DNA from: Synergistetes bacterium JGI 0000079-D21
GTDB taxonomy: Bacteria > Synergistota > Synergistia > Synergistales > 79-D21
Length of the DNA stretch: 17,363 nucleotides
NCBI GenBank assembly: GCA_000402835.1
Contig: AQRZ01000048.1
Span: 17,214 to 34,576 of the forward strand
Direction of reading: 5' to 3'
The notes under the pieces: generated by a model
What the model saw: the letters and a program-made list of their open reading frames with translations, nothing else
What the model was told of the DNA's origin: nothing
Databases searched by the model: none
Shown here: positions 6,618 through 14,023 of the stretch, in pieces
Position numbering within the stretch: the first letter of the stretch is position 1
Layout: the number at the start of each line of letters is the position of its first letter
Made by a program: the position numbers and the translations under genes

Positions 6618-8372
6618 TTGGCAAAGGTGATCGTCAAGGTCGGCATGTCAAGCTGCGGAATCGCAGCGGGTGCCGGACCGGTTTATGAAAAACTGGAATC
6701 CCTGCTCAAGGACCGCACGGATGTGGAGCTCAAGAAGGTCGGGTGCATCGGCCTCTGCTTCCATGAACCGCTGGTCGAAATTGAGCGGGACGGCAAGAGC
6801 GAGCTCTACGGCGAAGTCACCCCGAGTACCGTCGCCGCCCTCCTGGATGGTTCTTCCACGGTTTCTCCCATCCTGAGCAAGACCGTAGAGGAAGCTCCTG
6901 AAAACCGGATGATGGAAAAGCAGGTTCGTATCGTCCTCCGGAACTGCGGACTGATCGATCCGCAGAAAATCGAAGAATACGAAGAACGCGGCGGGTACGC
7001 CTCGTTGAGGAAGGCCCTCTTCGAAATGTCGCAGGACCAGGTCATCGATGAAGTCCTCAAGAGCGGCCTACGCGGCCGCGGTGGCGCTGGTTTCCCGACT
7101 GGGATGAAGTGGCGTTTCGCCCATGATGCCAAGGGAGATTCCAAGTACGTGGTCTGCAACGCGGACGAAGGGGATCCCGGGGCATTCATGGACCGCTCGG
7201 TGCTCGAGGGCGATCCCCACAGCGTGATCGAGGGAATGGGCATCTGCGGATACGCGATCGGCGCGTCCCAGGGCATCATCTATTGCCGCGCGGAATACCC
7301 GCTGGCAATCAAGCACCTGAACAAGGCTCTCGAACAGGCGCGCCAAAAAGGCTACCTGGGGAAGAACATCCTCGGAAGCAGTTTCTCCTTCGACATCTAC
7401 ATCAAGGAAGGGGCTGGAGCGTTCGTGTGCGGGGAGGAAACCGCGCTGATCGCCTCGATCGAAGGCAAACGAGGGATGCCCCGGCCAAGGCCTCCGTTCC
7501 CCGCCCACAAGGGAGTTTTCGGCAAACCGACGAACATCAACAATGTCGAAACGCTGGCCAACATCCCCTGGATCCTGGCCAACGGACATGAAGCCTTTTC
7601 CCGGTACGGAACCGAGAAGAGCAAGGGAACAAAGGTTTTTGCCCTTGCCGGAAAGATCCGTAAGGGGGGACTGGTCGAAGTTCCGATGGGGATGTCCCTC
7701 AGGGAGGTCATCTACGATATCGGCGGTGGAATCCAGGGCGGGAAGGCTTTCAAGGCCGTTCAGATGGGCGGCCCGTCCGGCGGGTGCATCCCTGCTTCCT
7801 TGATCGACACGCCGGTCGACTACGAATCGATTACGGCAACCGGGGCGATCATGGGCTCCGGCGGCATGGTCGTCATGGACGAAGGGACCTGCATGGTCGA
7901 CGTGGCTCGCTTCTTCCTTTCCTTCACCCAGAAGGAATCCTGCGGCAAATGCCCATTCTGCCGGATCGGGACGAAACGGATGCTCGAAATCCTGACGAGG
8001 ATCTGCGAGGGCAAGGGGAAAATGGAAGACCTCGAAACTTTGAAGGAACTTGCTCCCCAAATCCGGGACGGGTCGCTTTGCGGATTGGGCCAGACCGCAC
8101 CCAACCCCGTGCTGACCACACTGAAATATTTCGAGCACGAATACCTCGCACACATCCAGGACAAGAAATGCCCGGCGAAAGTTTGTTCGGCCCTGATCCA
8201 CTACACGGTCGACCCGGAGAAGTGCATCGGATGTACGAAATGCGCCCGGGCCTGCCCGGTCGGTGCCATTACGGGCGAAGTGAAAAAACCGCACCTCATC
8301 GATGACGAGACCTGCGTCCGCTGCGGGCAATGCATCAAAGTCTGCCCGGTCGGCGCCATCAGCGTGGAATAA
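6618..8372 (+). CDS. nuoF: NuoF/HydB-like NADH- and FMN-binding iron-sulphur subunit
   Basis: A 584-aa HydB-type form of NuoF that oxidises or reduces NAD(H) at FMN. Domains in order: an N-terminal thioredoxin-like ferredoxin domain (about 1-75; SCGIAAGA, then GCIGLC at 42-47); the FMN/NADH domain, with GLRGRGGAGFPTG from residue 150 and CNADEGDPGAFMDR from 180; an SLBB region; a [4Fe-4S] site, CGKCPFC (Cys442, 445, 448) plus Cys488; and two C-terminal ferredoxin [4Fe-4S] motifs starting at Cys536 and Cys566, both CxxCxxCxxxCP. The two extra C-terminal clusters are the HydB feature absent from respiratory NuoF and are where ferredoxin electrons are usually handled. The N-terminal domain shows only three of the usual four cysteines (Val8 replaces the first). 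It begins 20 bases after the nuoE stop and ends nine bases before the fusion gene. This is the likely bifurcating subunit if the complex is of the Hyd/Stn kind, by inference from the family. Confidence 0.93.
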   Translation: MAKVIVKVGMSSCGIAAGAGPVYEKLESLLKDRTDVELKKVGCIGLCFHEPLVEIERDGKSELYGEVTPSTVAALLDGSSTVSPILSKTVEEAPENRMMEKQVRIVLRNCGLIDPQKIEEYEERGGYASLRKALFEMSQDQVIDEVLKSGLRGRGGAGFPTGMKWRFAHDAKGDSKYVVCNADEGDPGAFMDRSVLEGDPHSVIEGMGICGYAIGASQGIIYCRAEYPLAIKHLNKALEQARQKGYLGKNILGSSFSFDIYIKEGAGAFVCGEETALIASIEGKRGMPRPRPPFPAHKGVFGKPTNINNVETLANIPWILANGHEAFSRYGTEKSKGTKVFALAGKIRKGGLVEVPMGMSLREVIYDIGGGIQGGKAFKAVQMGGPSGGCIPASLIDTPVDYESITATGAIMGSGGMVVMDEGTCMVDVARFFLSFTQKESCGKCPFCRIGTKRMLEILTRICEGKGKMEDLETLKELAPQIRDGSLCGLGQTAPNPVLTTLKYFEHEYLAHIQDKKCPAKVCSALIHYTVDPEKCIGCTKCARACPVGAITGEVKKPHLIDDETCVRCGQCIKVCPVGAISVE

Positions 8373-8381
8373 GGAGGAACG

Positions 8382-11300
8382 ATGACCATGGATCGGAATG
8401 TGAAGGTCATCCTTGACGGCAAGGAAGTTTACGGTTACGGCGGCCAGAAGATCCTGGACCTTTGCGGGGAATGCGGGGTCGAAATCCCGACTCTCTGCTA
8501 CGACCCCCACCTTTCCGTACATGGAGGATGTTCGGTCTGCCTAGTGGACGTCAAGGGGGCGAAAGCCCTGGTTCGGGCCTGCGCTTCGACCATCGCCCCG
8601 GGGATGATCATCCAGACGAATACGGAAAGGGTCAGGAAGGCACGGAAACTGGCCCTGGAGCTTCTGTTTTCGGACCACGTCGGAGATTGCCGCCCCCCCC
8701 TGCACCCTAGCCTGCCCTGCACATGGAGACGTCCAGGGATACATCAACCTGGCAGCCCAGGGGAAATACGAAGAATCCCTCGAAGCACTGCACAAGAACA
8801 TCACCCTCCCGGCTTCGATCGGGAGAGTCTGCCCTGCTCCCTGCGAAGAAAAATGCCGCAGGAACTTTGTCGATGAGCAGCCGGTTTCTATCCGTGAAAT
8901 CAAGCGTTTTGTCGGAGACTGGTGCCTGAAGAACGATGCCCTTTCCCGCATTCCCGAAATCGTGGAAAACCATCGCCGGGTGGCGATCGTCGGAGGCGGA
9001 CCTGCTGGTGTTTCTGCCGCCTATTTCCTCAGGAAGATGGGCTACGGAGTCACTCTTTTCGACAAGGAGTCCGACCTCGGGGGCATGATGCGGTACGGAA
9101 TCCCCGATTACCGCCTTCCGAGGGAAATCCTTACCCGGGAAATCCAATGGATCACCGACCACGGAATTGAAGTGAGGACCGAAACGGCCCTGGGGAGGGA
9201 CATTTCCCTGGACCAGCTTCGCGACGAATACGACGCTGTCCTTTTGGCGATGGGGTGCTGGAAATCCTCACCCATGAGAGTCCCAGGGGAGGATTTGCCG
9301 GGGGTTTTCGGCGGGATCGATTTCCTTTACAAGGTGAACAACTCGCTTCCCACCGGGATCGGCTCAAGGGTCGCAGTGGTCGGCGGAGGCAACACAGCAA
9401 TGGACGCCTGCCGTTGTGCAAAACGCCTCGGCGCCGAACGCGTCATGGTCGTTTACCGCCGAACACGGGAGGAAATGCCCGCGCAGGATATCGAGATCCA
9501 TGAAGCGATGGAAGAAGGTGTCGAATTCCACTTCCTCATGGCACCCAAGGCGGTCATCGGGAACGGCCGCGTCGAGGCCCTCGAATGCGAGAGAATGGTT
9601 TTGGGGGAACCGGATGCCTCCGGTCGCCGAAAACCCCTGCCCACGGGGGAAATCGTTCGGATTGAAGTCGACACCGTGATCGCTGCCATCGGCCAACAGA
9701 TCCGTTTTGACGGAATTCCCAGGGCCCTTCACGACGGGAAGCAAATGATTGTCGACGAAAACTACGCGACCCCCTTACCGGGAGTCTTTGTATGCGGCGA
9801 CCAGCAGACCGGACCGGACATCGCAGTCAGGGCCATCGGGAACGGCCATTACGCAGCGATGTCCATCCATTCGTACATTACGACCGGAAAACCGAAAAAG
9901 CCATTTGAATACGATGTTGTCCGAACCGATTTGGGACCGGCCGACTTCACCCACATCGAGAAACAGCCGCAGGAAGAGGTCGCCCATGTCGACCCCCAGC
10001 TTCGAGTCCAGATGGGTTTCAAGGAGTACAGCGGCGGATTGACGGAGGAACAGACGCTCCGTGACGCGAAGCGCTGCATGGAATGCGGATGCCAGGACCT
10101 TCACGAATGCCGACTCCGCCGATACGGCCAGGATTACGAGGTTCAGCCCGAAAGGGTTGCGGGCGAACACATCCCGAGAGTGGTCGAAGCAAATGCCTTC
10201 TACGATCGGAACATGGACAAGTGCATCCTTTGCGGGCGGTGCGTGCGTACCTGTGACGAGATCGCGGGGTTCCACGCGATCGACTTCACCAAGCGCGGGT
10301 TCGAAGGACTCATCGACACGGAGTTCTGGAAACCGATCGATGAATCGGAGTGCACCTCCTGCGGGCTCTGCGTCCAGATGTGCCCGGTAGGGGCCTTGAC
10401 CGAAAAGAAGGCTCCCAGGTGGCCCCATAGCGAAAAGCCCGTCCTCGTCCCCACAGCCTGCTCGGAATGCCCGGTCGGTTGCGATATCGTGCTGAACCTC
10501 GACAAGGGGTCTTCCAGGCTGGTGAGAGTCACGACGGACCTCGACAACGCGGCTTCTCCAACGATGGGGAACAGTTGCAGGCTGGCTCGGGCGCTGCCCC
10601 TCTCCACGACGGAGAATCGACTTGGCAGCCCCATGCTCCGGGTCAACGGTCGGCTGTTTGAAACCGATTGGGACCAAGCCCTTGAACACCTGTCCTCCAA
10701 ATTGAAGGCCGCGGTCGAAACACAGGGGGGTGAATCGGTTCTTCTGCTGGCAGGAGGCAACTTGAGCAACGAAGAGGCAACGGCCCTAGGGAAACTCTCT
10801 GCGGATGGCCTCGGCGGTGCCCCGATCCATTTTGCCGGGCTGGACTGCGGCACCGCAGCCTGGAACACGTTGAAAACAAGATGGGGAACCGAATGGAAGC
10901 CGGAAGACTACGGCGACCTCAATGCCTCCGATGCGCTTCTCCTCCTGGACGCGGACACCGACAATCGGCAACCCGTCCTGACGTCCTTCATCAGAAAGGC
11001 GATGCGTCAGCGCCATGCTCAGGTCGTGGCAATCGGCCGGATCCCGAAGAAGCTGGAAAGAGGAGAGGCGTTGATCCTATCGCCGATCGCAGGGACAGAG
11101 GAACACCTCGTGAGGGGGCTTTTGGCAGCCTCGCTGAACCAGAAAGGAATCGTTCTGCCGGAAGCACTGACCGACTACACGCCGGCAAAGGTCGAAGCAC
11201 TGACGGGCATTCCAGCGGAAACCATAGAAAAAGCGGCCCGCGTCCTTACGAATGCAAAGTCCCTTTCGACCCTATGGGGAGGGGTCTTTGCGGCCGACCC

Positions 11301-11772
11301 GCGGCTGGCTTCGGAAACCACCGCACTGCTCGACCAGTTGAAGCAAAGGAAAGGACTCATCCTGCACGAAGCCGCAAACGCGGTGGGCTTGATCTCCCTT
11401 GGGTTCTCGAGCGCCGGTGTGTCTCAAATCCAGCAATCCGTCCGTTCGGGGAAGGTCAAGGCCCTTGTCCTTGCGGGGACTTCGCCCGAAGCTTTTGGGC
11501 TTACCGCTGCAGATTTGAGGACGTTGGATCTTTTCGCTTCTTTCACGACGAAACCGACCGAGCTGGAGGCCGAAGAAGCAGAGGTGCTTCTCCCCGTCGC
11601 CGCCTGGACCGAAAGGGAAGGCTCTTTCAACGGCCTGACCGGTCAGCTGCACGTTCAGCCTCTCGGTGCAAAGCCTTACGGGAATTCAAGGAGCCTCGTG
11701 CGAATCCTTTCCCATCTGTCACGGAAGATGGGTGCGAATCTCCCCGCGGTTGAATCTGCCCTCAGAAGCTGA
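8382..11772 (+). CDS. Frameshifted fusion subunit: NuoG-type [2Fe-2S] + GltD/NfnB-type FAD-NADPH module + ferredoxin clusters + degenerate molybdopterin-oxidoreductase domain
   Basis: If one C of the C8 run at 8693-8700 is skipped, this is one protein of 1129 aa. As written, the first frame stops at 8876 (164 aa) and the rest is read one base later, to 11772. Domains in the joined protein: a [2Fe-2S] ferredoxin (Cys39, 50, 53, 67); a His99/Cys103/Cys107/Cys111 cluster motif at the junction; a GltD-like second cluster, CPAPCEEKC (about 147-155); FAD motif GGGPAG (204-209); NADPH motif VVGGGNTAMD (about 332-341) with YRR (358-360); a second FAD motif, CGDQQTGPD (471-479); CMECGC (near 565); [4Fe-4S] motifs from Cys614 and Cys657; then CxxCxxxC (693-700) plus Cys732, opening a NuoG-like domain of about 400 aa. 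ATG 8382 follows GGAGG. With the NuoE- and NuoF-like partners it should link NADPH to NADH and ferredoxin, as in Stn-type transhydrogenases. No H-cluster domain is present. I find no good restart site after the shift. Confidence 0.85.
8691..8702 (+). other. C8 homopolymer frameshift site inside the fusion gene
   Basis: The bases read CGC CCC CCC CTG in the starting frame. Dropping one C gives CGC CCC CCC TGC, encoding RPPC. That restores the conserved continuation TLACPAH and the whole GltD-like domain. The break lies inside a cluster-binding motif, so the protein would be non-functional without correction. The sequence CCC-CCC-C is also a classic context for +1 slipping by proline tRNA. Confidence 0.9.
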
Positions 11773-11797
11773 ACCTCGAGATTTCGAGAAAAGGGGT

Positions 11798-11831
11798 AAA
11801 AAAAGAGGAGGGGGCCCCCTCCTCTTTTTTT
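11798..11831. terminator. Bidirectional intrinsic terminator between the fusion gene and the EF-G-like gene
   Basis: A perfect 34-base palindrome: seven A, then GAGGAGGGGG, then CCCCCTCCTC, then seven T. Each strand yields a GC-rich stem followed by a U-run. It lies 26 bases after the plus-strand stop (11772) and nine bases after the minus-strand stop (11841), so both converging transcripts end here. Confidence 0.93.
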
Positions 11832-11840
11832 CTTTCCCGA

Positions 11841-13925
11841 TCAGTTTTCCTCTTCTTCCTCGACCTTATGGGCGGCAATCACCTTTTTCGCGATTTCCGC
11901 AGGGACTTCTTCGTAATGAGAATAGCTCATCGTGAAGGATCCCCGTCCGGAAGTCATCGATCGAAGGACAATGGCATACCGGAACATCTCGGCGAGGGGT
12001 ACCTGGGCCTTCACCACCTGGAGGCGGCCCCTGCTGTCGATTCCCATGATCCTGCCCCGGCGGCTATTGAAATCCCCCATGACATCTCCGAGGTATTCTT
12101 CGGGCACGACGACTTCGACATTCATGATCGGCTCCAGGAGAACCGGCGAGGCTTCGGCAATTCCCTTCTTGAAAGCCATGGAAGCTGCGATCTTGAACGC
12201 CATTTCCGAGGAATCGACATCGTGGTAGGATCCGAAAACCAGGGCGGCCGTAAAGTCGACCGTCGGAAACCCGGCGAGCACGCCTTTCGTCATCGCCTCC
12301 CTCAATCCCTTTTCGACCGCTGGGATGAAGGACTTAGGAACCACGCCTCCAACAATCTTGTCCTGGAATTCGAATCCCGAACCCCGTTCCCTTGGAGAAA
12401 ACTCGATGACCGCATCCCCGTATTGTCCGCGCCCGCCGGTCTGTTTCTTGTATTTCCCCTGGGCCTTCGAAGTTTTTTTGATGGTTTCCCTGTAAGGAAC
12501 TTTCGGAGTTCCGGTTTCCAGTTCTACCCCATACCGGTCCTTGATCTTCGAAAGGATGATGTCGAGATGAACGTCCCCCATGCCCGACAGGACATTGTCC
12601 CCCGTTTCCGGGTTCTTTTCGAAGTGGAGGGTCGCATCTTCTTCCCTCATCCTGTGAATTGCATTGCTCAGCTTGTCCTCGTCCGCACGGCTTTTCGGGG
12701 TAACCGCCACGCTGTAAATCGGCTGCGGGAATTGGATCGGCGGGAATTGGAACGACGTTCCCTTCGTCCCCAGGGTATCTCCGACCGTCGTCGAATGAAG
12801 TTTCGGGATGACAACGATGTCTCCGCAGACGACATCCTTCTGATCTTCCCCGTCCTTGCCCTTCATGAACTTAAAGGCACTGATCCGTTCTTCCTCGCCC
12901 TTGTTCACGTTGTAGAGGGTCTGGTCGCTGGTCAGGCTTCCGGAAAAGACACGCAGAAAGGAAAGCTTGCCGACGTAAGGATCCACCATCACCTTGAAGC
13001 AGAGAGCCGAAAAGGGTTCATCCAGGCCAGGCTTTACATGGACGGTTTCTCCGTTCTTCCGTGCTTCTCTTGCCGGCATGTCCAGGGGAGAGGGCATCAC
13101 GTCCACCAGGACGTCCAACAGTTGGAAAATCCCGACATTCGCGGTACTGGCCCCCGGTACCACTGGGAACAGGCTTCTTTTCGAAACGGCCGTTCTCAAC
13201 GCGTTCAACAGTTCTTCGGTTGAGATCTGTTCCCCGTCGAGATACCGCATCATCAGTTCGTCGTCGGCTTCCACGATGCGTTCGACGAGAGCTTCGCGTG
13301 CAGACTGGACTTCATCTGCCATCTCTGCGGGGACATCCGTTTCCGAGAACTCCTTGCTTCCGTCTCCCTTGTAAAGGTAGGCTTTCCCCCTTAGGACGTC
13401 CACGACTCCCTTGAAGGAGGCTTCCTTCCCGATCGGCAAAAAGAGCGGGACTGCCTTTTCGCTCATGTATTTCCGGAGTTCGCCGACGCATCGGTCAAAG
13501 TCGGCGTTCTCCCGGTCCATCTTGCTGACGAAGAAAAGGACAGGAATCTGGAAGTCTTCCGCGAACTCCCAGTCCTTTTCCGTCTGGACCTCAACCCCAT
13601 GCACCCCGCTGACCACCACCACGGCCGAGTCGGAAACCCGCATGGACGAGCGCACATCACCGATGAAATCGGCAAATCCCGGGGTATCGAGTGCAAAAAG
13701 GATTTTTCCCTTGTGGCGGAGCGTCGCAACGGCCGTGTTGATCGAAATCTGGCGCTTTTGTTCTTCAGGCGTGAAGTCCGTGGTCGTCGTTCCGTCTTCC
13801 ACTTTCCCCATTCGGTTGATGGCTCCCGTATCGAAAAGCATGGCCTCGGCCAGGGATGTCTTCCCCGCCCCGCCGTGGGCCACGATTGCAAAGGTTCTCA
13901 CATCAGCCGGATTCCTCATCCCCAT
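11841..13925 (-). CDS. Elongation factor G-like GTPase (EF-G-2 type)
   Basis: A 694-aa translational GTPase with the full EF-G domain order. Its P-loop is AHGGAGKTS (16-24), not the AHIDAGKT of canonical EF-G. The G3 motif is DTPGFADF (80-87), with Phe84 where EF-G has its GTPase histidine, and the G4 motif is SKMD (134-137) instead of NKMD. These changes mark the EF-G-2/EF-G-like family, for example T. thermophilus EF-G-2, rather than the housekeeping FusA; its cellular role is poorly defined. Domain IV is represented by GGRGQYGDAVIEF, and the protein ends in an acidic EEEEE tail. Start choice: GGAGGT lies nine bases before ATG 13925, and an upstream in-frame GTG (13979) has no comparable site. 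It has a likely promoter of its own 98 bases or less behind gatB, and ends at the bidirectional terminator. Confidence 0.9.
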   Translation of the reverse strand: MGMRNPADVRTFAIVAHGGAGKTSLAEAMLFDTGAINRMGKVEDGTTTTDFTPEEQKRQISINTAVATLRHKGKILFALDTPGFADFIGDVRSSMRVSDSAVVVVSGVHGVEVQTEKDWEFAEDFQIPVLFFVSKMDRENADFDRCVGELRKYMSEKAVPLFLPIGKEASFKGVVDVLRGKAYLYKGDGSKEFSETDVPAEMADEVQSAREALVERIVEADDELMMRYLDGEQISTEELLNALRTAVSKRSLFPVVPGASTANVGIFQLLDVLVDVMPSPLDMPAREARKNGETVHVKPGLDEPFSALCFKVMVDPYVGKLSFLRVFSGSLTSDQTLYNVNKGEEERISAFKFMKGKDGEDQKDVVCGDIVVIPKLHSTTVGDTLGTKGTSFQFPPIQFPQPIYSVAVTPKSRADEDKLSNAIHRMREEDATLHFEKNPETGDNVLSGMGDVHLDIILSKIKDRYGVELETGTPKVPYRETIKKTSKAQGKYKKQTGGRGQYGDAVIEFSPRERGSGFEFQDKIVGGVVPKSFIPAVEKGLREAMTKGVLAGFPTVDFTAALVFGSYHDVDSSEMAFKIAASMAFKKGIAEASPVLLEPIMNVEVVVPEEYLGDVMGDFNSRRGRIMGIDSRGRLQVVKAQVPLAEMFRYAIVLRSMTSGRGSFTMSYSHYEEVPAEIAKKVIAAHKVEEEEEN

Positions 13926-13951
13926 CTCCAAACGACCTCCTCGTTTCTTTC

Positions 13952-13966
13952 CGCGGTGGCGCCGCG
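13952..13966 (-). promoter_or_regulatory. Small hairpin in the leader of the EF-G-like gene
   Basis: CGCGG and CCGCG form a 5-base-pair stem around TGGCG, just upstream of the AGGAGG ribosome binding site. It is short and could arise by chance in GC-rich DNA, but its position could influence translation. Confidence 0.25.
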
Positions 13967-13986
13967 TTTCGAATCGCACTCATGCT

Positions 13987-13995
13987 ATTCTAGCA
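13987..13995 (-). promoter_or_regulatory. Extended -10 promoter for the EF-G-like gene
   Basis: On the minus strand TGCTAGAAT is a TGn-extended -10 close to consensus, in the AT-rich gap after gatB. No good -35 lies 16-18 bases upstream. Transcription would start near 13980, about 55 bases before ATG 13925. Read-through from gatB is also possible, because no terminator is visible in the gap. Confidence 0.45.
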
Positions 13996-14023
13996 AAAAT
14001 CCGTGTTTTTCCGTCCCTTGATT

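Noticed and set aside
7068..8522. Long open frame (484 codons) on the minus strand opposite the nuoF-like gene
   Set aside because: It lies wholly opposite a strongly conserved gene, has no ribosome binding site I trust, and its translation shows low-complexity DHR-type composition expected from antisense reading of GC-rich codons.
8382..8876. Independent 164-aa ferredoxin gene
   Set aside because: Only the first 106 residues look like protein of a known family. The remaining 58 are out-of-frame reading of the GltD-like domain, so the stop at 8876 is a product of the frameshift.
10881..11753. 290-codon plus-strand frame inside the fusion gene in another frame
   Set aside because: The main frame through this region is continuous to 11772 and carries the NuoG-like domain. 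The alternative frame shows only Arg/Gly-rich noise.
6109..11772. Respiratory complex I or a [FeFe]-hydrogenase operon
   Set aside because: No membrane subunits, no NuoB/C/D/I genes and no H-cluster motifs are present. The third subunit carries an NADPH module instead.
11868..13223. 451-codon plus-strand frame opposite the EF-G-like gene
   Set aside because: It is an antisense shadow of a conserved gene, with no recognisable domain and a start just beyond the shared terminator without a promoter.
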